A DNA stretch of 64,000 nucleotides from Streptomyces melanogenes (GCF_014649795.1 NZ_BMTS01000002.1:620001-684000); one strand, 5' to 3'. Counted from the stretch's first letter, positions 18,462 to 27,078 are shown. The notes: a model not told the origin generated them from the sequence alone. A program made the numbers and translations.

Positions 18462-20669
18462 TCAGGCCCACACGCGCCGCAGCAGCGCCCCGCCCGCCGC
18501 CAGGCAAAGCGCTACAAACACCGGCACCGCCACCCCGGCGAACGCCGCCTGCCCCGCCCACCCCGCGACCGCCAGCACCCACACCACCACAGCCGTCACC
18601 CGCCAATGCGTACCCAGCGCAATCAGTGTCACCGCCGCGAGTGCCAGGCACAGGACCTGGAGCGCGGTCGGGAGCACCCGCTCCACCCCGGTGGGCGACG
18701 AAAGGCCCGTCACCGATGTCAGCAGGCGCGTCAGCGCCGCGTGCCACGGGCCCGTCAGCCGGTCCGGCTGCACCCCGAGGATCAGCGGCGCGGTGTGCAG
18801 CGCGGCCACCGTCACGCCGAGTCCGGCGGCGAGCAGGGCGGGCCGGGCCCGGTAGAGCGAGACCGCCGCGCTGCACACCACGATCAGGAGCACCCCGGCG
18901 GTGAGCGAGACGGGCGGCAGCGCGGAGATGAGCCCGGTGCCGTCGACGTGGTCCGACACCGCGTTCCTCGCGTCCTCGGCCCGCGACAACGGCACCCAGA
19001 ACAGCCCCGCCGCCAGCCCGAGCAGCAGCCACAGCACGGCCGTGAGCAGCGGCTCGTCGTCGGGCTCGGGCTCGCCGGGCCGCACGGCCCGCAGGTGCAG
19101 CGTGGTCGCGGTCGCCCCACCCGGCCCGCTCCCGGACGCGCCGGCGGGCACGTACACCGGAATGCCCAGCGCCGGCGTCCCTGTCTCCAGCCCGCCGCTG
19201 AGGTACGCGGTCTGGGTCGTCCACCGCGTCCCGTACCCCTTCGCCTCCTCCGCCCGCGCCAGCGCCGCGTCGCGGGCCCAGCTCGTGCCGTACTCCTCGG
19301 GACCGCGCCGGGGCCCCCGGGGCGTACGGACGGTGGCGCGTCCGGCGAGGGCCGCGCGCAGCCCGGGCGCCGAGACGAGCGCCATGCCGCACATCGAGAC
19401 GAGCACGGCCCAGCCCGCGCCCTCGATGCCGGTGGTGCCGAGCAGGACCGCCGCGCTGCCCAGGACCAGGGTGCACATCGCGCCCTGGAGCAGGGCGAGG
19501 ACGCCGGTGCGGCCCTGGACGCGCAGCACCCCGATGTAGAGCTCGACGGCGACCCGGGGCAGGGCCGCCGCGGCGAGCAGCCGGAGCACCAGCGTGCCGT
19601 GCTCGGCGTAGTCCGCGCCGAACGGGGCGAGGATCTGCCGGGCGAAGACGATCAGCAGCACGACGACCGGGACGAGCAGCAGCGCCATCCGCCGCAGCGC
19701 CCCCCGTACGCCGTCGGCGAGCCGGTCCGGGCTGTGCGAGGCGTGCGCGGTGAGCGAGGAGGCCATGTTGATGGCCATGAACTCCATGGTCCCGCCGACT
19801 GTGTACGCGATATAGAAGAATCCGTTCTGCGCGGCGTCGAAGCGGACCGCGACCATCACCGGCAGCAGATTGATCATCGCCAGCGAGAACAGCGCGCCGA
19901 CCGAGTCGCCCGCCAGGAAGCGCCCGATCTCGCGCATCCGCGGCACCGGCCGGTCGCGGTCGGCGGCCGCCTGGGCCGGGATCAGCCTGCGGAAGATCAG
20001 CCAGCCCAGCGGCAGGATCGACAGGACCATCGCCGCCGCCCAGGACAGGAAGACGCCCAGGGTGAACGCGGCGAAGCCGGCCAGCAGGAGCAGCTTGCCC
20101 AGCGAGAACACCGCGTTGCCGACCGGCACCCAGATCGCCTTGCGCAGCCCGGTGAGCACCCCGTCCTGGAGGGTCAGCACCGCCCAGGCGACCGAGGCGA
20201 GCACGAAGACCGCCCCGGCGGCGGGTCCGCCGAGCGGTTCGTACGAGGCCCCCCACAGCGGCAGCGTGAACAGGAAGCCGGTGCTCGCCACCGCCACCAC
20301 CACGGTGCTCGCCACATACGCCCGCACCACCAGCGGCCCGGTCGCCCGGCCCGCGCGCGGCACGTACCGCACCACCGCGCCGATCATGGTGGTGGCGGTG
20401 ATCGAGGCGAGCAGCCGCATCGCGGCGATGGCGGCGGAGCCCTGGCCGACCGCCTCCTCGGTGTAGTAGCGGGCCGCGACCAGCCAGAAGCCGAGGCCGA
20501 GTGCGGCGGAGACGGCCGTGGAGAGCATCAGCGCGTAGGCGTTGCGGAACATGGAGTCACCGCCGCCGTCGGGCGGCGCACCGCCGGACTCGGCCCCGAT
20601 CTGCCCCGCGGCCACCGGCTCCCCGCCCCCGTCGACGGCCCGGCGCGCGTCGGAGGTGGTGTCAGACAC
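18462..20669 (-). CDS. Enlarged oligosaccharide flippase (MOP/Wzx-like) with extra C-terminal membrane domain
   Basis: 735 aa, well over the usual 420-500 of Wzx-type flippases. The N-terminal part (about 40-470) has the regular repeated transmembrane segments of the MOP/MATE superfamily (AYALMLSTAVSAALGLGFWLV first). A soluble Gly/Pro/Glu-rich linker (about 475-560, including SWARDAALARAEEAKGYGTRW) is followed by a further cluster of hydrophobic helices to the end (about 565-735). It probably moves a lipid-linked saccharide across the membrane. Its start overlaps the end of the aminotransferase gene by 8 nt, so the two are coupled. The C-terminal extension is the odd part; it could be a fused second membrane protein. 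Confidence 0.8.
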   Translation of the reverse strand: MSDTTSDARRAVDGGGEPVAAGQIGAESGGAPPDGGGDSMFRNAYALMLSTAVSAALGLGFWLVAARYYTEEAVGQGSAAIAAMRLLASITATTMIGAVVRYVPRAGRATGPLVVRAYVASTVVVAVASTGFLFTLPLWGASYEPLGGPAAGAVFVLASVAWAVLTLQDGVLTGLRKAIWVPVGNAVFSLGKLLLLAGFAAFTLGVFLSWAAAMVLSILPLGWLIFRRLIPAQAAADRDRPVPRMREIGRFLAGDSVGALFSLAMINLLPVMVAVRFDAAQNGFFYIAYTVGGTMEFMAINMASSLTAHASHSPDRLADGVRGALRRMALLLVPVVVLLIVFARQILAPFGADYAEHGTLVLRLLAAAALPRVAVELYIGVLRVQGRTGVLALLQGAMCTLVLGSAAVLLGTTGIEGAGWAVLVSMCGMALVSAPGLRAALAGRATVRTPRGPRRGPEEYGTSWARDAALARAEEAKGYGTRWTTQTAYLSGGLETGTPALGIPVYVPAGASGSGPGGATATTLHLRAVRPGEPEPDDEPLLTAVLWLLLGLAAGLFWVPLSRAEDARNAVSDHVDGTGLISALPPVSLTAGVLLIVVCSAAVSLYRARPALLAAGLGVTVAALHTAPLILGVQPDRLTGPWHAALTRLLTSVTGLSSPTGVERVLPTALQVLCLALAAVTLIALGTHWRVTAVVVWVLAVAGWAGQAAFAGVAVPVFVALCLAAGGALLRRVWA

Positions 20670-21849
20670 CGGCGGGCCCGCCTCTCGCGGGCCGGGCCCC
20701 CGACTCCTGGAGGACCCGCAGCGACAGCTCGGCCTTGAGCGGGTCGACGGGCAGGGCGTGCCGCGCGAACCAGCGCCCGGCCGCGGGGGCGGGCGAGGGG
20801 TCGGCGAAGGCGGCGCCCGCGTAGTCGTCGAGCGGCGGGTCGTAGAGGTAGCCGACGTTCACCCGCGCCTCGGCGAGCGCCGCCCGGGCCGCGTCCCGGT
20901 CCTCGACCAGCAGCGGCACCCGGAACAGCGGCTGTACGGGACCGGGCCCCGGCCGCGCCCACTCGCTGGCCAGCAGCCGCTCGGCCCCGGCCCGGTGCCG
21001 GGCGAGCACCGCGTCCAGGCGGCCCAGCTTCCGTTCGATCCGGGCGCGTCTGAGGCCGCCCGCGCCGGTGCGGTAGTCGTGCATGTCCACCCGTACCCAG
21101 GAGTGGAAGTCGCCCAGGGAGGGCGCGGCCGCCACGGCCCGGCCCAGCTCGTCGGGTCTGAGCGGCATCCGGATGTCCTCGCGCTCCTGGCGGCCGAGCA
21201 TCCGCAGCACCGCCCAGGCGGCGGGCGCGAGCCGCAGGCCTCGGACCGCCGCCTCCGCGTACGGCCGGGCCCAGTAGGCGAGTTCGGCCGTGCGCCGGGG
21301 CGGGTCGAGGAGTTCGTCGCGGGCCTTGGCCAGGGCCTCGCGCAGACCCGGGTCGGCGACCGCGAGGAAGCCGCCCGCCTTGGCGGCGGTGTGCTTGGAG
21401 AGGGAGAAGACGGCCGCGTCGCCGAAGGTGCCGACCGCCCGCCCCGCCACCTCGCTCCCGATGGCGTGCGCCGCGTCCTCGATCAGCGGGATGCCCAACC
21501 GGTCGCACCGGGCGCGCAGTTCGGGCGCCGGGTCCGGGTTCCCGTACAGATTGGTGGTGAGGACCGCCGACAGGCCGGACCAGGTCTCCTCGGGCACGGC
21601 GGCGACGTCGATCGAGCCGTCGAGCGGGTCGAGGGGCGCCTGCACGGGCCGCAGCCCGGCCGCGAGCACCACGAAGAAGATGACGTCGTCGTTGACCGGC
21701 GACATCAGGACCCGGCCGCCGGGCGCGCACCAGTGCCGCAGCGCCACGTACAGCGCGAGCCGGCAGGACGGCAGGTACAGGCACTCGCGCCCCAGCCGGT
21801 CCCGCATGGTCGCTTCGAGCGTCGAGCACGACGTGGTCTCGTACGGCAT
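20662..21849 (-). CDS. DegT/DnrJ/EryC1/StrS-type PLP aminotransferase
   Basis: 395 aa of the sugar-aminotransferase family. Landmarks: PSCRLALYVALRHW in place of the usual SGTxA block, LTTNLYGNP, IEDAAHAIGS (the Asp that pairs with PLP nitrogen) and FSLSKHTAAKAGGF with the PLP lysine near residue 157. Such enzymes normally add an amino group to a keto-sugar nucleotide. It is co-transcribed with the flippase, so an amino sugar in a lipid-linked glycan is a reasonable guess. The SGTxA motif is altered (PSCRLAL), so the acceptor may be unusual. ATG at 21849 preceded by GGGGGGAC. Confidence 0.85.
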   Translation of the reverse strand: MPYETTSCSTLEATMRDRLGRECLYLPSCRLALYVALRHWCAPGGRVLMSPVNDDVIFFVVLAAGLRPVQAPLDPLDGSIDVAAVPEETWSGLSAVLTTNLYGNPDPAPELRARCDRLGIPLIEDAAHAIGSEVAGRAVGTFGDAAVFSLSKHTAAKAGGFLAVADPGLREALAKARDELLDPPRRTAELAYWARPYAEAAVRGLRLAPAAWAVLRMLGRQEREDIRMPLRPDELGRAVAAAPSLGDFHSWVRVDMHDYRTGAGGLRRARIERKLGRLDAVLARHRAGAERLLASEWARPGPGPVQPLFRVPLLVEDRDAARAALAEARVNVGYLYDPPLDDYAGAAFADPSPAPAAGRWFARHALPVDPLKAELSLRVLQESGARPARGGPAGV

Positions 21850-21919
21850 GAGTCCCCCCAGACCCCCCGGCTTGCCCCGCGCTCAATGTGACCCACGCCG
21901 CACTGTTCGTCAACAACGC

Positions 21920-21952
21920 CGAGGGCCCGTCCCCATAAGGAACGGGCCCTCG
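21920..21952 (-). terminator. Terminator after the sigma factor gene
   Basis: Perfect 11-nt inverted repeat CGAGGGCCCGT (21920-21930) and its complement (21942-21952) with an 11-nt loop. It lies 25 nt after the sigma gene stop and before the aminotransferase start, both read on the minus strand. No strong T tract is visible. Confidence 0.6.
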
Positions 21953-21976
21953 CACAGGCGTGCCTCACCGCGCGCT

Positions 21977-22849
21977 TCACTCTTCGAGCGTCAGCCCCTT
22001 GCGCAGCCGCGACAGGGTGCGCGCGAGCAGGCGGGAGACGTGCATCTGGGAGATGCCCAGCTCCTCGCCGATCTCGGACTGCGTCATGTTGGCGACGAAG
22101 CGCAGCGACAGGATCTTCCGGTCCCGGGGCGGGAGTTCGGCGATCAGCGGCTTGAGCGACTCGATGTACTCGACGCCTTCGAGGTCGTGGTCCTCGTAGC
22201 CGATCCGGTCCGAGAGCGCGCCCTCGGTGTCGTCCTCCTCGGGCTGGGCGTCCAGCGAGCTCGCGGTGTACGCGTTGCTCGCGGCCATCCCCTCGACGAC
22301 CTCGTCCTTGGTGATGCCCAGGCGCTCGGCGAGCTCGCCCACCGTCGGTGCGCGGTCGAGTTGCTGGGCGAGTTCGTCGCCCGCCTTGGCCAGGTCGAGG
22401 CGGAGCTCCTGGAGGCGCCGGGGCACCCGGACCGACCAGGAGGTGTCGCGGAAGAAGCGCTTGATCTCGCCGACGATGGTCGGCATGGCGAAGGTCGGGA
22501 ACTCCACGCCTCTGTCGTGCTCGAACCGGTCGATCGCCTTGATCAGGCCGATGGTGCCGACCTGGATGATGTCCTCCATCGGCTCGCTGCGCGAGCGGAA
22601 GCGGGAGGCGGCGAACTTGACCAGCGCCAGGTTCAGTTCGACGAGCGTGTTGCGTACGTAGGAGTACGCGTGGGTGCCCTCTTCGAGGGAGTCGAGCCGG
22701 GCGAAGAGCGTCTTCGACAGGGCCCGCGCGTCCAGCGGCGCGATGTCTTCGTAGGGAGGGATCTCCGGGAGATCGTCGAGTCCCTCGATCGGAGTGTGCG
22801 GTACGTGCGTTGCCGACGTCTCCATGGATTCGTCGAGCCGGGGTGACAT
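21977..22849 (-). CDS. sigI: SigB/SigF-family RNA polymerase sigma factor (probable SigI)
   Basis: 290 aa alternative sigma factor of the SigB/F/G group. Region 2 covers about 55-125 (NLALVKFAASRF, then DIIQVGTIGLIKAIDRF and FPTFAMPTIVGEIKRFFRD). Region 3 follows (SVRVPRRLQEL), and region 4 is at about 225-285 (LPPRDRKILSLRF, then TQSEIGEELGISQMHVSRLLA). ATG at 22849 has GGAGGAGACCCC upstream. It is divergent from an anti-sigma antagonist and an HATPase protein, the genes expected for partner-switch control. The name SigI rests on remembered synteny with S. coelicolor SCO3068 and its ArsI/PrsI neighbours, not on alignment; another SigB-type name is possible. Confidence 0.85.
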   Translation of the reverse strand: MSPRLDESMETSATHVPHTPIEGLDDLPEIPPYEDIAPLDARALSKTLFARLDSLEEGTHAYSYVRNTLVELNLALVKFAASRFRSRSEPMEDIIQVGTIGLIKAIDRFEHDRGVEFPTFAMPTIVGEIKRFFRDTSWSVRVPRRLQELRLDLAKAGDELAQQLDRAPTVGELAERLGITKDEVVEGMAASNAYTASSLDAQPEEDDTEGALSDRIGYEDHDLEGVEYIESLKPLIAELPPRDRKILSLRFVANMTQSEIGEELGISQMHVSRLLARTLSRLRKGLTLEE

Positions 22850-23215
22850 GGGGTCTCCTCCATCGTTCTCGGCATATGGCTGCCGATGCCCATACGTGGC
22901 GAATCGGTGTGCGGCGCCTCCATGGCCGGTCGCGGTGAAAATCTGTCTCTACTACCCCTACCCGCTTTCGTCGTACCGCCGCAAGGTCGCATTGTCCGTA
23001 TATGCCCGGTTCGGGGCGGTGTTCGACTTCCGGGGCGCGTAGGGAAGGCGTAGTGTTCTCGGGGAGTCCGCGTGTACGGAGCCGTGTTCGGTGACGTATG
23101 CGGAGAGGTGCGTCACTTGTGACGGGGAGCACAGTTTCCGCACTGAAACGGACGCGAACCACTGCCGCACCGGTCACGGTGCGGCACGGCGACATCACGG
23201 CGAAGAGGGACGGGC
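22850..23215. other. Divergent regulatory region between sigma factor and antagonist genes
   Basis: 366 bases with noticeably lower GC than the genes. On the minus strand it includes CGGGTAGGGGTAGTAG (around 22952-22970), reminiscent of the GGGTA -10 element of SigB-type promoters but without a clear -35. A 10-bp hairpin precedes the antagonist gene (separate entry). No gene seen. Confidence 0.5.
23163..23186 (+). promoter_or_regulatory. Leader hairpin before the STAS gene
   Basis: TGCCGCACCG (23163-23172), loop GTCA, and its exact complement to 23186: a 10-bp stem ending 29 nt before the ATG at 23216. It could control translation of the antagonist or simply be a structured leader. Confidence 0.35.
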
Positions 23216-23584
23216 ATGGACCGCGGCACGGTCGGCAGCGCGAATCGGGGCCGGCTCAAGGTCGGCGTCCGCTCGCACGGCCGCAGCGAGATCTTCACGC
23301 CTGTCGGCGAGCTGGACCACCACACGGCCGACCTCCTCAGCGAACCGCTGGAGGCCGCGGTCGAGGCGGGCCGCAGCAGGCTCGTCGTCGACTGCGCCCA
23401 GCTGGAGTTCTGCGACTCCACCGGGCTGAACGTGCTGCTGGGCGCCCGGCTGAAGGCCGAGGCGGTCGGCGGCGGGGTCCATCTGGCGGGCATGCTCCCC
23501 GTGGTGGCCCGCGTCTTCGAGATCACCGGAGCGGAAGCGGTCTTCACCGTGCATGATTCGCTCGAAGCCGCACTGGAAGACTGA
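23216..23584 (+). CDS. STAS-domain anti-sigma factor antagonist
   Basis: 122 aa SpoIIAA/RsbV-like protein. The phosphorylatable serine motif is FCDSTGLNVLLGA (Ser about residue 67) preceded by SRLVVDCAQLEF. In the unphosphorylated state such proteins bind the HATPase anti-sigma factor and so free the sigma factor. It lies upstream of the HATPase gene on the same strand and divergent from the sigma gene, completing a partner-switch module. By synteny it may be the counterpart of S. coelicolor ArsI. Start ATG at 23216, weak GAGGGACG ribosome site. Confidence 0.9.
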   Translation: MDRGTVGSANRGRLKVGVRSHGRSEIFTPVGELDHHTADLLSEPLEAAVEAGRSRLVVDCAQLEFCDSTGLNVLLGARLKAEAVGGGVHLAGMLPVVARVFEITGAEAVFTVHDSLEAALED

Positions 23585-23664
23585 CCCCGCTCCGGCGGGG
23601 CAGGAGACCAGACTCAAGACGTTGGCGAACCAGGCGTTCGGTGAATCGGTGAGGTGAAGCGCTG

Positions 23665-24135
23665 ATGAGCACCACCCGGCAGCATCAGCCGGGCGACCGC
23701 GGCCCCGAGCCGGACGGAGCTCCGGCCGCGGCCTCGCGCGTCCTCGCCCTGTACGGAGCCAGTGGGATCGTGCCGCTGGCGCGCGACTTCACCCGGCAGG
23801 CCCTGCACGAGTGGGGCTGGCTCCCGGCCGCCACCGCCGACCGGCGCGCGGCCGCCGAGGACGTCCTGCTCGTGGTCTCCGAGCTGGTCACCAACGCCTG
23901 TCTGCATGCCGAGGGCCCCGAGCAGCTCCGTGTCGCCTGCACCTCCAAGGTGCTGCGCCTGGAGGTCACCGACCGCGGCTCCGGCCAGCCAGCGCCCCGC
24001 ACCCCGCACCGCGCCGGACGGCCCGGCGGCCACGGCATGTTCATCGTCCAGCGGCTCTGTCTGGACTGGGGCGTCGTCCGTACGCCCGGAGTGCCCGGCA
24101 AGACGGTCTGGGCGGAGCTCGCCGCGCCCGCGTAG
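23665..24135 (+). CDS. HATPase_c anti-sigma factor (RsbW/SpoIIAB-like kinase)
   Basis: 156 aa ATP-binding protein. The Bergerat-fold N-box is LVVSELVTNACLHAEG (about residues 67-82) and the G-box region reads EVTDRGSGQP followed by GGHGMFIVQRLC. This combination predicts a serine kinase that phosphorylates the neighbouring STAS protein and otherwise sequesters a SigB-type sigma factor. By synteny it corresponds to PrsI. ATG at 23665 lies 80 nt after the STAS stop with GAGGTGAAGCGC upstream. It could also act on other sigma factors. Confidence 0.88.
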   Translation: MSTTRQHQPGDRGPEPDGAPAAASRVLALYGASGIVPLARDFTRQALHEWGWLPAATADRRAAAEDVLLVVSELVTNACLHAEGPEQLRVACTSKVLRLEVTDRGSGQPAPRTPHRAGRPGGHGMFIVQRLCLDWGVVRTPGVPGKTVWAELAAPA

Positions 24136-24250
24136 GGCGCCCCCGCACCCGTCGGACGGTCGCCCAGGGCACTCGTGTCACTCGCGTCCGTCATCCCTTG
24201 CGTTGTGTGTCTTCCCTCTCCAAGGTCCCCGGCGTACCTTGACGCCCAAT

Positions 24251-24265
24251 CTGATGTGCCGTCAG
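24251..24265 (+). promoter_or_regulatory. CTGATG-N3-CGTCAG motif upstream of surface protein
   Basis: A dyad CTGATG-TGC-CGTCAG 36 nt before the GTG of the small LPxTG protein. The same layout (CCGACG-GTC-CGTCAG followed by AGT) occurs at 52758 before the exported amidase gene, so it may be a shared regulatory element. TTGACG at 24239 just upstream could be a -35. Confidence 0.35.
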
Positions 24266-24301
24266 TAACTTGAACGGCCTCGGGAACGAGGGAAATTCGA
24301 G

Positions 24302-24961
24302 GTGTCGTACGTGTCGTACCAGAAGCGGACAGCACTCGCCCTTGCGGCTGCCCTTGCGGGCCCGGTGGTGCTGATGGCCGCCCCGGCCGCCCACGCCGAC
24401 GTCGTGGACGTCAACTACAAGTGCGAGACGCCGATCGGCCCGAAGGCCGCGGTGTCGCCCATCGACATCAAGGCCGTCAAGAGCGGCACCGCCTACAAGC
24501 TGACCATGTCGTTCCAGAAGGGCGTCTCCTCCAGCCCGGTGGCGCTGGGCGCCGGGGCGATGAACCCGAGCGCGGTCATCAAGCTGGGCGGCCCGGACAA
24601 GGGCACGGTGGCGGTGTCCGGAGCGGCCAACACGGCCGAGATCCCGGCCAACACCCCGATCAAGATCAGCGACTTGAGCGGTACGTACACCCCCAGGGCG
24701 TCCGGCAAGGTCACCTTCACCGCCTCGATCCTCACCATCAAGGCGCTGGGCACCACCACGACCTGCACCCCGGGCAACAGCCCCGGCCCCTCCCTCGCGC
24801 TCGACGTCACCGGCACCGGCGGATCGGCGCCCGAGTCGCTGCCCAAGACCGGCCCGCTCGACTCGGCCGTGGCCCTCGGCACGCTCGGCGGCACGGTCCT
24901 GCTCAGCGGCGCGGCCGGGGTGCTGTGGCTGACCAGGCGCGGCGCCCGGGCGCACGGCTGA
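24302..24961 (+). CDS. Small LPxTG-anchored surface protein
   Basis: 219 aa. Signal peptide at about 1-32 (TALALAAALAGPVVLMAAPAAHA with cleavage after AHA). The mature domain (about 33-165) has just two cysteines, one near each end, plus a KISDLSGTYTPRASGKV block. Residues 180-184 are LPKTG, followed by a hydrophobic helix and RRGARAHG, a complete sortase signal. The same domain type, with Cys at both ends, occurs twice in the last gene of the cluster. GTG at 24302 is first; GTG at 24311 is possible. Ligand and role are unknown. Confidence 0.8.
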   Translation: MSYVSYQKRTALALAAALAGPVVLMAAPAAHADVVDVNYKCETPIGPKAAVSPIDIKAVKSGTAYKLTMSFQKGVSSSPVALGAGAMNPSAVIKLGGPDKGTVAVSGAANTAEIPANTPIKISDLSGTYTPRASGKVTFTASILTIKALGTTTTCTPGNSPGPSLALDVTGTGGSAPESLPKTGPLDSAVALGTLGGTVLLSGAAGVLWLTRRGARAHG

Positions 24962-25072
24962 CCGGGGCACGGGGGCGCGGGGCGCGCTCCCAGCCGTAAG
25001 TCGCGTCAGGCCGTAAGCCGCACACCGCAAGCCGCACGTCGTCACGCCGCACCGCCCGACGGGGAGCCGCCG

Positions 25073-26005
25073 ATGCCGCCACGACCGATCCGCCTGGCCG
25101 TGCTCGCCGCGGCCCTGGCCCTGACCGCCCTGTCCGCCCCCGCCGCGCACGCCGCCGACGGGGAGTGGACCGCCGCGCCCGCGTCCGGCGGGGGTTCGCG
25201 GCCGAGCGGCGACGGCAGACCGTACTTCTATCTGGAGGGCGCGCCCGGCTCCGTCCTGGAGGACCGGCTCTCGCTCACCAACCCCACCGCGCGCCCGCTG
25301 ACCCTGCGACTGCGCGGGGCCGCCGCGTACAACACCGCCACCGGCGCCTTCGCGGTGCGCCCCGGCGCCGATCCGTGGCTGGCGCTCGCCTCGGCCGAGG
25401 TGCGGATCCCGCCGGGCACCCGGGCCGACGTGCCGTTCGCGGTCACCGTCCCGGCGGGCGCCGCGCCCGGCGACCACCCGGCGGCGCTCGTCGCGTCCGG
25501 CGGCGGCCGGGAGGTGGGGGTACGGGTCCAGGTGCGGGTCGCGGGCCCGATCCTTCCCGCGCTCACGGTCGAGGACGTACGGGTCGACAAGGGCCGCTCT
25601 TTGATCCGGTACGCCCTGGTCAACCGGGGCAACACCACGCTCGCCCCGAGCCTGGCGGTGTACGCCGACGGGCTCTTCGGGCAGCCGCTGCGGCGCCCGG
25701 CCCGGCCGCTGCCGGTGGAGCTGCTGCCCGGTCAGCGCGTCGAGCTCACCGAGCCCTGGCGGAGCCCGCCCGCCCTCGACCGCGTCGAGGTGCGGCTGAC
25801 GGCGACGGCGGCCGGGGCCGCCCGGAGCGAGGCGACGGCCTCGGCGTTGTTCGTGCCGTGGGGCCCGGTGGCGGGCACGGGGTGCGTGGCGGCGGGGGCG
25901 GGCGCGGCGCTGTGGATACGGAGGCGGCGGCGCCGGGCGGACCCGGGCGGCCCCGAAGTCGCCGAGCCCGTAAGCGAGTGGGAGATGACGGGAGCAGCAT
26001 CGTGA
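25073..26005 (+). CDS. Exported membrane-anchored protein, DUF916-like
   Basis: 310 aa. Signal peptide about 1-27 (AHA-ADG cleavage), extracellular beta-rich region with FYLEGAPGSVLEDRLSLTNPTARPLTLRL and VPAGAAPGDHPAALVASGG, then a hydrophobic segment (about 264-282) and a stop-transfer RRRRRR. The pattern is like WxL-interacting/DUF916 proteins of Gram-positive bacteria, which bind peptidoglycan and sit beside sortase-anchored partners. That parallel is structural inference. The stop overlaps the next start as GTGA. ATG at 25073 has GGGGAGCCGCCG upstream. Confidence 0.75.
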   Translation: MPPRPIRLAVLAAALALTALSAPAAHAADGEWTAAPASGGGSRPSGDGRPYFYLEGAPGSVLEDRLSLTNPTARPLTLRLRGAAAYNTATGAFAVRPGADPWLALASAEVRIPPGTRADVPFAVTVPAGAAPGDHPAALVASGGGREVGVRVQVRVAGPILPALTVEDVRVDKGRSLIRYALVNRGNTTLAPSLAVYADGLFGQPLRRPARPLPVELLPGQRVELTEPWRSPPALDRVEVRLTATAAGAARSEATASALFVPWGPVAGTGCVAAGAGAALWIRRRRRRADPGGPEVAEPVSEWEMTGAAS

Positions 26006-27078
26006 AGCCGCGGACGAGAGGGGCGGCGCTGGTCGCGGCCGTCCTGCTGATGCTCCTGGCGGCGTGGGCGCCGCCCGCGGCCGCCGACGACCCGAAGCCC
26101 GTGGTGACGCTCTCCAAACCGGAGGCGGCCAAGGGGACCGAGATCACCGCCAATGGCACCGGCTGGCGGCCCGGCACGCTTCTGATGCTGCTGGTCTGCG
26201 GTCAGTCCAGCCCCGGCCAGGGCGTGATCGGCGGCACCAACTCCTGCGCCAACGCCGACGGGCGCGCGGTGACCACCGACGCCAAGGGCGCCTTCAGCAA
26301 GCCGCTGCCGGTGGCCGCACCGCCCAAGCCCTGCCCCTGTGTGGTGCACGTAGCCACGGTGACCGGTGAACAGGCCGTGGTGGACGCCGAGTTGAAGATC
26401 ACCGGCCATCCGGTGGCGCCGCTGCCCGAGCAGTCCGGCACCGGGCGCCTGAGCGTCCTGACCGCGCCCCGGCTCGACGGGAGCAGCGGGATCCTCACCT
26501 GGTTCGGGGCGCCGCCCTCGCGCACGCTCGTCGTCACCGTCGGCAACCTCGGCTCGGCCCCGGTCAAGGACCCGGTCTTCCAGGTGGGCACCTCGCACGG
26601 CGTGTTCGCGCCGCAGTGGGAGGACCGGCAGTGGAAGGGCACGGTCGCGCCCGGCGGCAAGGCCGAGGTCAGGCTGGGCTTCGAGCTGTCGGCGGGCGCG
26701 CACGGCGACTACCAGGTCTCCGTGAAGTACGGGCAGAAGGTCCTCGCCACCCAGCCGTGGGGGGTGGGCCGCCCGTGGGGCGTCACGCTCTTCTGGATCC
26801 TGCTGTGCCTGGTCGTCCCGGCTGCGGTGTTCCGCATCGGCATGGCGGTGGTGGACAAGGTCCGCCCGAGCGGGGCGGGGCACGCACGGCGGGGGCGCGG
26901 GGGCCGGCCCCGTTGGCCCGTGCGCGGGCCCGCCGCCGAACCCGCCCCGCCGTCGGCGGCGAACGGCACCACGGCCACGGCGGCCACCACGACGACCACG
27001 GCCCTGCCGTGGTTCACCCCCGACTCCGCACCGACCGAGAACCGTCCGAACACCCCCACGACGAAGGGAAATCCGTGA
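26002..27078 (+). CDS. Exported membrane protein of the surface cluster
   Basis: 358 aa. Signal peptide about 1-29 (VAAVLLMLLAAWAPPAAA), followed by an Ig-like/beta region containing KPEAAKGTEITANGTGWRPG and a CPCVVHVATVTG cysteine pair, then a second beta region with LVVTVGNLGSAPV. A transmembrane segment lies at about 262-282. The cytoplasmic tail of some 70 residues is basic then Ala/Thr-rich (TTTTTALPWF). GTG at 26002 overlaps the previous stop by 4 nt, and its own stop overlaps the next gene, so expression is coupled. Function unknown; likely the middle part of a three-gene surface complex. Confidence 0.75.
   Translation: MKPRTRGAALVAAVLLMLLAAWAPPAAADDPKPVVTLSKPEAAKGTEITANGTGWRPGTLLMLLVCGQSSPGQGVIGGTNSCANADGRAVTTDAKGAFSKPLPVAAPPKPCPCVVHVATVTGEQAVVDAELKITGHPVAPLPEQSGTGRLSVLTAPRLDGSSGILTWFGAPPSRTLVVTVGNLGSAPVKDPVFQVGTSHGVFAPQWEDRQWKGTVAPGGKAEVRLGFELSAGAHGDYQVSVKYGQKVLATQPWGVGRPWGVTLFWILLCLVVPAAVFRIGMAVVDKVRPSGAGHARRGRGGRPRWPVRGPAAEPAPPSAANGTTATAATTTTTALPWFTPDSAPTENRPNTPTTKGNP

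Noticed and set aside
18273..20738. An 821-codon plus-strand frame over the flippase
   Set aside because: Arg/Gly/Gln-rich and antisense to a membrane protein with coherent helices.
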